Source of the DNA: Chloroflexi bacterium 54-19
Lineage (GTDB): Bacteria; Chloroflexota; Chloroflexia; Chloroheliales; Chloroheliaceae
Assembly (NCBI GenBank): GCA_001898225.1
Contig: MKTJ01000041.1
Coordinates: forward strand, 21,857-85,856
Length of the DNA stretch: 64,000 nt
Direction of reading: 5' to 3'
Each line of letters opens with the position of its first letter. Positions within the stretch are counted from its first letter, which is position 1. A program made the translations under genes and the position numbers. Shown in pieces: positions 7,637 to 15,984 of the stretch. The notes beneath the pieces are model-generated. The model had not been told where the DNA came from, searched no databases, and saw only the letters and a program-made list of their open reading frames with translations.

Positions 7637-8824
7637 TTGGAACAAGTCAGTCCACAATTCTTTAGCCAGTTTCAAGATAATTTCCAGCAAGCTTTTGCCG
7701 AACCGCTGGCCCGGGTGCTTGACCTGGATACCTGGAGTAGCGGCCAGGATATGCGGGACCTCTTCGAGCACGTACAGCAAGAAGTCGATGCGGCCCTACA
7801 AAATGAGAACCAGGCTCAGCAGACTTTGCGCCGCAGTTACCTGGCTAAACTGCAGGGCCGGCCTGGAGCGCCTGCCTCGGCCGGGGTATACCGTGCCTCT
7901 TTGGAGGATATTGCCCGCATTCACCGGGGCCTTTTGTTTACGGGCCGGGTGCAGGCTTGCGACGGCACCAGTGTTACTCACGATACCCTGCCCCTGAGTA
8001 TTACTCAAATCGGGGTTACCCTGATCGCCTATAACGGGGATACGGGCTCCTGGTCGCAGCGGCTTTTCAGGCGCGACCTGCGAAATTTCTCTGGTGATAT
8101 TGAAGAGGAAGTGGTAAGGCTGCTCGAAAACCGGGACCGGCGCAAAGGCATCGATGTTGATGACCAAGACGGCTTGTCTCTTCTGGCTCGCCGGGCAGTC
8201 CTTACTTTTGCAGAACGCAGCATCCTGGTCGACAAAGCCACCGCTCCCTGGCGGCTTGGGCACGGCAGCCCAATAAGTTTTGAATTACTGACCGGCGGTG
8301 GTGTTCTAACCAACGACCTTTTACCGGCGACCATTTCGCTCTACCAGAGAATGATGAACCTGGGCCGTTTTATTTTTGTACCGAGCGCGCCACGGGACCG
8401 GGTACTCCTAACCCTGGCCAATGCGCTTAATCCACTCGAGTTTGCCATTGTCGACTCCCTGGAGAGCAAGCTGACTAGCATTACTGACCAGGGCCGTTAC
8501 GACAATTACTGGCGGCCGCGGGTACGGCAATTCGCTCGCGAGATCGGCTCTCAGATTGTTCTGGGGTTGTACAGGGCTTCACGCAGCGCCCCGGCCATGG
8601 TTTTTTATGCCCACCGGGATCATGCGGTTGAAGCGGCCCATATTGCTATCGCCGATAGTTTATTGCAAGCCCACCGCGGCTTTCCAATGTTAATAGACCT
8701 GGCTGACCGTTGCTGCCAGGTTAATTTCGGTGCCAGCGATTTTTCTAATGTAGTCCGCCTGGCTTATGCCAATGCCGACCAACCCTGGCAGTACCTGAAC
8801 GAACGTGAAACCCGCAAAGGCTAA
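7637..8824 (+). CDS. nurA: NurA-domain nuclease
   Basis: A 395-residue protein next to a HerA helicase. The NurA nuclease core begins near residue 107 (ACDGTSV, with the metal-binding Asp), followed by alternating strands, and ends with a segment around RDHAVEAAHIAIAD. NurA resects 5' ends of double-strand breaks with HerA in archaea and some bacteria. The N-terminal ~100 residues are helical and probably the HerA-contact region. The best start is a TTG at 7637; AAGG lies 16-19 bases upstream, so translation may be weak, and no in-frame ATG offers a better one. HerA follows after 24 bases. Identification rests on the DGT motif plus context; HerA adjacency makes it strong. Confidence 0.8.
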   Translation: MEQVSPQFFSQFQDNFQQAFAEPLARVLDLDTWSSGQDMRDLFEHVQQEVDAALQNENQAQQTLRRSYLAKLQGRPGAPASAGVYRASLEDIARIHRGLLFTGRVQACDGTSVTHDTLPLSITQIGVTLIAYNGDTGSWSQRLFRRDLRNFSGDIEEEVVRLLENRDRRKGIDVDDQDGLSLLARRAVLTFAERSILVDKATAPWRLGHGSPISFELLTGGGVLTNDLLPATISLYQRMMNLGRFIFVPSAPRDRVLLTLANALNPLEFAIVDSLESKLTSITDQGRYDNYWRPRVRQFAREIGSQIVLGLYRASRSAPAMVFYAHRDHAVEAAHIAIADSLLQAHRGFPMLIDLADRCCQVNFGASDFSNVVRLAYANADQPWQYLNERETRKG

Positions 8825-8848
8825 AGTAAAAGAAAGACTTTCTGCATC

Positions 8849-10699
8849 ATGACACCTACAAATGAAACTAAAGCTATGGACGAACTACCACTCCGCTCAA
8901 CGGCAGAATTTAGCCAGGACCTGGTAGAAGAGGTCAATAAATTGGGGGGCGAATGGCAAGAGGAAGACCCGAACGCTATCGGGCGCACGATGTTCGATCT
9001 GCCTCATAGCACCGATGACAGCCTGACGATCCTTTTGCCGGATAAAAACAGGGAGTTCGTACCTTCGCAGGCTTTGCTTCGCATAAAAAGTAAAGATGGC
9101 CGGGTTTATATGGCAGTTGTGGTAGCCGGGCCCTTTGCCGAACCGGATGGCTTGCGCGGCGATACGAACCTGGTCGTGACTACCACGGTCCGGGGAGGCA
9201 TTTTTATGCCGCCTTATCACTGCCGATGCCAGGTTGAATTGATGGGCGAAGAAATTAACGGCCAGTTACTACCGCCACGCTTCCGGCCTCTACCCAATAG
9301 CCCGGTCTTCAGCCTGAGCAGCACAGAAACCGAAGAAGTCTTAAAAGCTGCAGGCGATATCCGCCTGGGCCTCGCGGCCGGACACGACCGCATTGAAGTA
9401 GGGATTCCGGCCGATAAGAAAAGTGTTTTGCCGCGCCACACCGGGATCTTTGGCACTACCGGTGGTGGTAAAAGTACCACTGTTGCCAACCTGATCGCTG
9501 AGGCCCAGCGCAATAATTTTGCCGTAATTGTACTGGATGTAGAAGGAGAATATACGCGCCTAAACGAGCGAACCACCGACCCGGTAATGCTAGCCGGCCT
9601 GGAAGGGCGCGGCTTGCAACCTCACGGAGTAGCCAACACTTCGGTTTATCATTTGATAGGCCGGGACACGGCCAATCCGGACCACCCTGATTTACATTCC
9701 TTCAGCCTGAAGTTTTATACTCTTTCCCCCTACGCCCTGGTTGAACTGGCGGAATTAAGTGAGGCGCAGGATACCCGCTTCTGGAAGGCTTATAACCTGA
9801 CCAAGACACTGTTGCGGCGGTTGGAAATCTTCCCGCGCAAAGCGGTTTTAAACAAAGATGAGGAAATCCTGATAAACCTGGATGAATTCGAGGTCGGCTA
9901 TCCCCTGATGACACTTAATCACCTGTATGATGTCGTGCTCGCCTGTACAGCCACGGTTGACAAAGGCGAATTACCTCAACCCGTCAGCCCGGATTTTAAG
10001 AACGAGCAGACCAGGGAAGCTATAAAGGTGTTGATGAATGAGCAGGCAGCTACCCTAGAGAAAAGCATCCCCAGCTGGCGGGCTTTACAGGGTAAACTGG
10101 GCCGGTTACGCCGGCCGAACGTCTTTGATAATCCCCAAGCGCAGGCCCTCAACTACTCGCGCCTGATTAAACCGGGCCACGTATCGCTGATCGATTTATC
10201 GGATACAAATTCGCCGGTAATCAATAACCTGGTTATATCGGATATCTTACGAGGAGTACAAAACCGTCAAGACGAATATTACCAGGAATACGAGAAAGGT
10301 AGCCGCGAAGCCCTGCCTAAAGTAATGATTATTATTGAGGAGGCTCACGAATTTTTGTCGGAGGAGCGGATCAGCGCCATGCCCTTCCTGTTCGAGCAGG
10401 TGGCCCGGATCGCCAAACGAGGGCGCAAACGCTGGTTGTCCCTGGTTTTTGTAACGCAACTTCCCCAACACCTGCCCCGGCAGCTTTTTGGCCTTATTAA
10501 CAACTATATCCTGCATAAAATTAATGATGAGCAGACGCTTGGCAGGCTTCAAAAGGTAATCAGTGGAGTGGATGAATCGTTGTGGAAAAGGATGCCGGGG
10601 CTGGCGCCGGGACAGGCGGTTGTTTCCCTTACCAGTATGACAAGGCCGCTTTTGACCTCAATAGACCCAGCGCCTTGCAAGTTGCGGATGATCGATTAA
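8849..10699 (+). CDS. herA: HerA-type hexameric DNA translocase
   Basis: A 616-residue HerA/FtsK-clade ATPase. Walker A is GTTGGGKSTT near residue 202, followed by the HerA-specific VLDVEGEYTRL. Walker B is MIIIEEAHEFL near residue 493, with an arginine-finger-like segment (RIAKRGRKR) and sensor VFVTQLPQHLPRQLFGLINN. The N-terminal ~190 residues form the HAS-barrel-like part that contacts NurA. HerA pumps DNA into NurA for break resection. The ATG at 8849 has no strong ribosome-binding site; an ATG at 8876 is an alternative. It forms a unit with nurA, and the nuclease-helicase and Mre11-like genes follow on the same strand. Confidence 0.88.
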   Translation: MTPTNETKAMDELPLRSTAEFSQDLVEEVNKLGGEWQEEDPNAIGRTMFDLPHSTDDSLTILLPDKNREFVPSQALLRIKSKDGRVYMAVVVAGPFAEPDGLRGDTNLVVTTTVRGGIFMPPYHCRCQVELMGEEINGQLLPPRFRPLPNSPVFSLSSTETEEVLKAAGDIRLGLAAGHDRIEVGIPADKKSVLPRHTGIFGTTGGGKSTTVANLIAEAQRNNFAVIVLDVEGEYTRLNERTTDPVMLAGLEGRGLQPHGVANTSVYHLIGRDTANPDHPDLHSFSLKFYTLSPYALVELAELSEAQDTRFWKAYNLTKTLLRRLEIFPRKAVLNKDEEILINLDEFEVGYPLMTLNHLYDVVLACTATVDKGELPQPVSPDFKNEQTREAIKVLMNEQAATLEKSIPSWRALQGKLGRLRRPNVFDNPQAQALNYSRLIKPGHVSLIDLSDTNSPVINNLVISDILRGVQNRQDEYYQEYEKGSREALPKVMIIIEEAHEFLSEERISAMPFLFEQVARIAKRGRKRWLSLVFVTQLPQHLPRQLFGLINNYILHKINDEQTLGRLQKVISGVDESLWKRMPGLAPGQAVVSLTSMTRPLLTSIDPAPCKLRMID

Positions 10700-10816
10700 A
10701 CAGAATTTTCTCAAATGCCGGACAAGAGAATTTATTCAGGGGTTCTAAAATTTAGAAAATTTACTTGAAGAGCAGGCCAGGTATCTTACAAATTACCTAC
10801 ACGCCCGCAATAGATT

Positions 10817-13800
10817 TTGCAAAAACATAAACGTTTGGAGCCAACCAAATTGCAACCACTTTTTCCTGTCATCAGCCCGACTACTTTGAGCCAGTATATC
10901 CGCCTGGAAAAATGCGAACGCTATCTGCGCCTGCGGCTGCGGCCCGATGAGCTACGGGATTTGCAGAACCGGTACAAAGACCTCGGGGTAAGCACTTTAC
11001 CCCTTACGCCCTTGCTGCGCGAGGCGGGTGAATCCTTTGAAACAGAAGTGGTAGCAAGTTTATCCGGTCAGAAAATAGACTTGCGCGCTGCTCCTGAAAC
11101 TAACCTGGTGGATTTGTTAAAAGGGTTAGAAAAGGGAGAGAGTTTGATCCTGGTTCAGCCGGAACTGAAGGGTACAATCGGTGAGTGGCCCTGTCAAGGC
11201 AGAGCAGATTTAATCAGTGTTACTCTCAATAGCGACGGAGCGGTAGACTGGCTGGTTGCCGATATGAAGGCCTCTCGGCACGACCGGGTAGAATATCACG
11301 TCCAAGTCGCTTTCTATAGCATTTTATTCGAACAGCTTCTGGTTCAGAACGGATTTAACATAGGGCATTCCAATGGTGCTATTCTCATGCCGGGTGAAGA
11401 TGGCACGTTACCGTCTCTGGAAGATACCACGCAATTCTTCGATCTGGCTCCTTTTCAGCTTATCTTGGACCAGCTCCTTTCCGGCGAAGATGGTGACTTG
11501 AAAAAAGTTAATGAATCCACTTTAGACAAAGTGCCCTATTTTCTGGGAACCAAGTGTGACCGATGTCCCTTCAACCAGATTTGCTTTACGGAAAGTACAG
11601 ACCGGCAAGATGTTGCTTTAACTCCTTACATCGGCGGTGCCGAAATAACAGCACTGCGCAACCACGGTTTGAAAACGCTGCGCGACCTGGCAATATTAAA
11701 AGAATTACCCGGTCCAAACGCCTTTGGAGCAGCCTTGCGGCCGGCCCTGGGAAAAGAAACCCTGGTGGCAAGCTTGAATTTAATACAACCTTTGGGCCCT
11801 GACCTGGACCGGCTAGTTCAAAGAGCACGAGCCCGGTTGTATTCCTTTGATAAAACAATCCAGAGTTACCGGTATTTGCTTGATGGCGGTTTTAGCCAGT
11901 TACCAAATGACGAGGAAAATCCCGATTTAGTCAAAATATTCCTGGATGGCCAGGATGATTATGTAAAGAACCGGCTGTATCTGGCCGGGGCGCTGGTGAA
12001 AGGCCCACGGGGAACAATCCCGATTGTCCATATGACACCCGGTCCGCCCGGTCCCGAAGATGAAGCCCAATTAATGGTTAATTTGCTGGAAGAGTTATTT
12101 GCTGCTATCCGGCAAGTTGCAGCCGACCCCGAAGTCACACCATTACACGTTTATGTTTATGACGGCGCTGAACAAAAAGCCTGGCTCGATGCTCTCACTA
12201 GAAACATTTCGATGCTCCTTGCAATTCCGACCTTTTATGACCTGCTTACAACCAGTCCGGCTTTGGACCAGTTAATGGTTTCGATCATAGCCGCCGAAAT
12301 AAGGGAGCGGAAAAATTTTGGGCAAACCTGCCAGAATCTATATTCGGTAGGTTCACTTACCGGTTTTACCTGGAATACGCCCGAAGATGCCTTCCGCGCA
12401 AAGTTTTTCTTGCGAATTTTTGACCAAACTATCCCAAGAGCCGATGGTATCTGGATTGAGAAGTCAAGTCGCTATTCTTCGGATATTCCCGTCGAATACG
12501 CATATGGGGCCTGGGGTTTATTACCCGCTGACACCAAAGAACGGGGTTTACTGCGGCCTTATCTCGAATGTAGCCCCGAACTTATTAAACGGTTCCAGAT
12601 CCACCGTCTTAAAGCGATTGCCCATATAGAAGCAAATCTGGGGGTAAAAAACCGGCAGCTGGTTAAAGAGCCGATTGCAATTGCGTCCCTTGGGCAAGCT
12701 CCGGCCCCCCTGGCGGGTCTGGAGCGAGCGCTGCAAGAATTTTTGGCTATTGAGCATCATACCGCCCACCAGCAGCTCCTGGCTCATTTTGCCCGGCCCA
12801 TTGAAAGGCGCGTCCAAACCGGCCGTTCGCTCCTGCTGGAATGCCGGGAGGTCAAGGGCGGAAAGCCGCCAACTGCCTGCTTTCGGCTCGCTTACGATAG
12901 CCTTGCCCTCGATTCTGAGGTAGCCCGGCAGGGATTGCGGGTAAAAGAAGGCGATTGGATGGTACTTAATCCGGTTGAGGAAACCTCACCCTGGAAATTA
13001 ATTCACGGGCGGCTGGCGATTGTAACTGCTCTGAGCGACAAGGAAATAGAGCTTGAGCTGCTAAACCAGACCTTTAAAAACAGTAGTTTTAAATACTGGC
13101 ACAATCTCAAACTCGACCTTGCCCCAGGCCGGATGTATACGCTTGATGAAATGGCGGATGATTTGAATTCCGATAAGTTCCTTGAAGCTTTAGGAAATAC
13201 CGGGAATAACCACTTTTATAATCTTGTGGCAGGTACTGCCGTGGTGCAACCTTTAGCTGTAAAGACCAACCGGATTGGCATGTTTATGAACGTGGTCAAA
13301 GAGCTTGAAAAAGCTAACCCACCTACCCTGCGCCAAAGGAATATTATCGGCGGTCATCTGGAAAAGCCACTGCTTTGCGTACAGGGACCTCCAGGCAGCG
13401 GTAAAACAGCAACTCTAGGCTGGGCGGTTTTAGGCCGGCTTTTTGCCTTGGATGAACGGCCTTTAAGAGTAGCTGTATGTGCCCGGACTCATAAGGCAAC
13501 CAATCTTGTACTGGAAAGTATTTCAACTCGGCTAAAAACTTTTAGAGAAACCAGGGAAGGCCGAAGTCTGGGACAGGTAAACATCTACAAAGTAGCAGCC
13601 GAAAGCAGCGACGGCCTTCCGGCGGGAGTACAAGCGCTTAGCGCTTACCGGGCGGACCAATGCGCAGCCGCTTTGTCAGCCAATATAGCAATCATCGGAG
13701 CTACACCGGGAGGATTATTTACGCTGGTCAAACAATACGCTGGCAAACAAATGGATTGGAATTTAAAGCTATTTGACCTTTTAATAATAGATGAAGCCAG

Positions 13801-14797
13801 CCAGATGAGTTTACCTGAAGCGATAACAGCGGGTGCTTTCCTCAAACCAAACGGCCAAATCCTGGTAGTAGGCGATCACCGGCAGATGCCACCCATACTA
13901 GCGCATAGTTGGAAGAACGAGCGGAAACGGACTGCACTTGATTATAAACCGCACCGCTCTATTTTTGAAACCCTGCTAGAACAAGGTTTTCCGGTAGAAG
14001 GCTTGGACGAAAGCTTTCGACTGCACCGGGTGCAAGCTGCTTTTCTTGGAGAGAATATCTACCGCAAAGACAGTATAAATTTCCACTCTCGGCGCGAAAA
14101 AGTCCTTGCACCCTTACCCGCAACATTTAGCGGGCCCGATTTTGTTCGACAGGCCCTACGGCCGGATTACCCCGTGGTGGTTATTGAACACAATGAGCAA
14201 TCTTCCCAGCAATTTAATCAGCTGGAGATGGATCTGACAACCGGCTTAATTTCAACCTGCGAACAGTATCTGGGGCTGGACCCTGCTAAGGGATTGGGTA
14301 TTGTGGTGCCACACAATGCCCAGAAAGCTAGCTTACGGAGCCGGTTTTCTACGCTGGCGGCAGCGGATGCTATTGATACCGTGGAAAGATTTCAAGGGGG
14401 AGAACGAGACGTTATCATTGTTTCGGCCACCGCCTCCGATCCTGGGTATGTTCTGGCCGAAGCGACTTTTTTGATTAATCTTAACCGGCTAAATGTCGCA
14501 ATTTCCCGGCCCAAACTAAAACTTATTGTAATTGCATCCAGCTCAATTTTCCGCCTGTTAACAGATGACCAGGAGTTATTTGATAATGCCATGCTCTGGA
14601 AAGACCTACGTTATAAATATGCTTGCGATAAACTCTGGGAGGGCAAACACGATGGTTACAAAGTACGCATGTTTGGAAAACATTGTGGTCACCCGATCCA
14701 GGCTTTACCTTCAATTCCCATGATAACCGTCCCACCAACAACCGGACCAAAGACCCGCTCTTATATATCACAGGAAAGGACTGCCGAAGAATGGTAA
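10817..14797 (+). CDS. RecB-like nuclease fused to superfamily I helicase (Dna2-like)
   Basis: A 1326-residue fusion. The N-terminal ~270 residues are a PD-(D/E)XK nuclease: GRADLI and then VADMKAS give the metal-binding Asp and Lys. Cys33 plus the cluster C247-x2-C250-x5-C256 is the usual iron-sulfur staple of AddB/Dna2/TM0106-type nucleases. The C-terminal third is an SF1B helicase (AAA_11/AAA_12 type): Walker A GPPGSGKTA near residue 857, DEAS near 991, GDHRQMPP motif III, and FQGGERDVIIVSATAS with LNVAISRP for motifs V/VI. Such fusions resect or clear flaps at DNA ends. The start is a TTG at 10817; a TAG lies two codons upstream in frame, and no good ribosome-binding site is seen. The Mre11-like gene overlaps its stop by 7 bases. 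Confidence 0.88.
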   Translation: MQKHKRLEPTKLQPLFPVISPTTLSQYIRLEKCERYLRLRLRPDELRDLQNRYKDLGVSTLPLTPLLREAGESFETEVVASLSGQKIDLRAAPETNLVDLLKGLEKGESLILVQPELKGTIGEWPCQGRADLISVTLNSDGAVDWLVADMKASRHDRVEYHVQVAFYSILFEQLLVQNGFNIGHSNGAILMPGEDGTLPSLEDTTQFFDLAPFQLILDQLLSGEDGDLKKVNESTLDKVPYFLGTKCDRCPFNQICFTESTDRQDVALTPYIGGAEITALRNHGLKTLRDLAILKELPGPNAFGAALRPALGKETLVASLNLIQPLGPDLDRLVQRARARLYSFDKTIQSYRYLLDGGFSQLPNDEENPDLVKIFLDGQDDYVKNRLYLAGALVKGPRGTIPIVHMTPGPPGPEDEAQLMVNLLEELFAAIRQVAADPEVTPLHVYVYDGAEQKAWLDALTRNISMLLAIPTFYDLLTTSPALDQLMVSIIAAEIRERKNFGQTCQNLYSVGSLTGFTWNTPEDAFRAKFFLRIFDQTIPRADGIWIEKSSRYSSDIPVEYAYGAWGLLPADTKERGLLRPYLECSPELIKRFQIHRLKAIAHIEANLGVKNRQLVKEPIAIASLGQAPAPLAGLERALQEFLAIEHHTAHQQLLAHFARPIERRVQTGRSLLLECREVKGGKPPTACFRLAYDSLALDSEVARQGLRVKEGDWMVLNPVEETSPWKLIHGRLAIVTALSDKEIELELLNQTFKNSSFKYWHNLKLDLAPGRMYTLDEMADDLNSDKFLEALGNTGNNHFYNLVAGTAVVQPLAVKTNRIGMFMNVVKELEKANPPTLRQRNIIGGHLEKPLLCVQGPPGSGKTATLGWAVLGRLFALDERPLRVAVCARTHKATNLVLESISTRLKTFRETREGRSLGQVNIYKVAAESSDGLPAGVQALSAYRADQCAAALSANIAIIGATPGGLFTLVKQYAGKQMDWNLKLFDLLIIDEASQMSLPEAITAGAFLKPNGQILVVGDHRQMPPILAHSWKNERKRTALDYKPHRSIFETLLEQGFPVEGLDESFRLHRVQAAFLGENIYRKDSINFHSRREKVLAPLPATFSGPDFVRQALRPDYPVVVIEHNEQSSQQFNQLEMDLTTGLISTCEQYLGLDPAKGLGIVVPHNAQKASLRSRFSTLAAADAIDTVERFQGGERDVIIVSATASDPGYVLAEATFLINLNRLNVAISRPKLKLIVIASSSIFRLLTDDQELFDNAMLWKDLRYKYACDKLWEGKHDGYKVRMFGKHCGHPIQALPSIPMITVPPTTGPKTRSYISQERTAEEW

Positions 14798-15984
14798 AAT
14801 CTGCTAGCCAAAGCCGGATACGAGTGGTTGCTACCGCCGACAATCACCTGGGTCTTTTCTATGATCGGATGCTGCCGCAGAAGTTAGCCGCCCGCCGAAA
14901 ATACCTGCGAGACGGGTTTAAAGCGGCGGTTGACTATGCAATTGAGTGGCAAGCTCACCTTTTTTTGATTGCAGGCGACCTCTTTGACCGCAATGACCCC
15001 CGCAATCTGGAGCGTTCGTTTGTTGCCCACTGCCTGGCCCGCTTAAACCAGGCGGGGGTAAGGGTTTTCGCTATTGGCGGCAACCACGATACCCCTCGGC
15101 AATCAATTGACCAGGGCGGGAGCATGCCTCTCGAAATCTACTACCGGCTGGGCGCGCTGTCCCTCTTTGCCAAAAACGCCTCAATTGAAACCGAATATTT
15201 AGAGATTGAAGGTTTGAAAATAGCGGTAGGTGGGTTGAATCCTGACCCAAATGCCCCGGCTGGGAGCGACCCCCTGGAAAATCTGAGCTGGGATAATCTT
15301 GACTCCGATACAGATTTAAGCATCCTGCTGCTTCACGGGTTAGTTGAAGGATATGCTCCGCCGGACTCCTCCGACCCGGTCTTTAAGTTAAAAACCTTAC
15401 AAAATTATGATGGAGCGGATATTTTTGTGATTGGCGACATTCATAAACCGGCTCATCGGAAAATTGGCCCCCGGTCAGTCATAATTCCAGGGGCAACCGA
15501 GCGGATGACTTTCGGGGAAAGACCGGAGGTGCCAGGGTTTGCCACTTTTGTCCTGGGGCCTTATGGATTGGAAGAATTCGACCGAAAATCTTTAGGCGGC
15601 CAGCCCAGGGCGGAACTGACCCTCAGAATTGCTGATTTAAATCCGGGTAATCTTTTGAACGATATTATTGAAAGAGTTACCCGGATATGTACCCCTGAAA
15701 CTATGGTTAAACTGCGTCTGGAAGGATTTATCTCTCTTGACCTTTACCACCGGCTGGAACTTCGCAAACTCTACGAGACAATCAATGCACGCTGCTTCCA
15801 TTTCGTTGTGGATACTTCAGCCCTGTTGATCGAGCGACCGGAAGGCACCGGTTCTTTTGGAATTGGGGTGCTTTCTCAAACAGAAGAAATCAGCCAATAC
15901 GCTATATCCCTGAGTCTGAACGCTTCGCAGGAAGAACAAAGGTTGTATCAGGACGCGGTAAAACGGTTACTTGAACACTACTAA
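14791..15984 (+). CDS. Mre11/SbcD-like DNA exonuclease
   Basis: A 397-residue metallophosphoesterase with the full Mre11 motif set: ATADNHLG, AGDLFDRNDP, GGNHDTPRQ, LLHGLVEG and GDIHKPAH. These carry the Asp, His and Asn ligands of the two-manganese site. It should form a nuclease complex with a Rad50/SbcC-type ATPase, and the obvious partner is the convergent gene ending at 15981. The start is the ATG at 14791, overlapping the helicase stop by 7 bases, with AGGA upstream; a longer frame from 14683 lies wholly inside the helicase gene and is rejected. The C-terminal ~110 residues are a capping domain. Partner layout resembles YhaO/YhaN of Bacillus more than classical SbcDC. Confidence 0.88.
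   Translation: MVKSASQSRIRVVATADNHLGLFYDRMLPQKLAARRKYLRDGFKAAVDYAIEWQAHLFLIAGDLFDRNDPRNLERSFVAHCLARLNQAGVRVFAIGGNHDTPRQSIDQGGSMPLEIYYRLGALSLFAKNASIETEYLEIEGLKIAVGGLNPDPNAPAGSDPLENLSWDNLDSDTDLSILLLHGLVEGYAPPDSSDPVFKLKTLQNYDGADIFVIGDIHKPAHRKIGPRSVIIPGATERMTFGERPEVPGFATFVLGPYGLEEFDRKSLGGQPRAELTLRIADLNPGNLLNDIIERVTRICTPETMVKLRLEGFISLDLYHRLELRKLYETINARCFHFVVDTSALLIERPEGTGSFGIGVLSQTEEISQYAISLSLNASQEEQRLYQDAVKRLLEHY

Noticed and set aside
14683..14790. Longer N-terminus for the Mre11-like gene
   Set aside because: Lies entirely within the helicase gene; the metallophosphoesterase domain starts right after the ATG at 14791, which has a ribosome-binding site.
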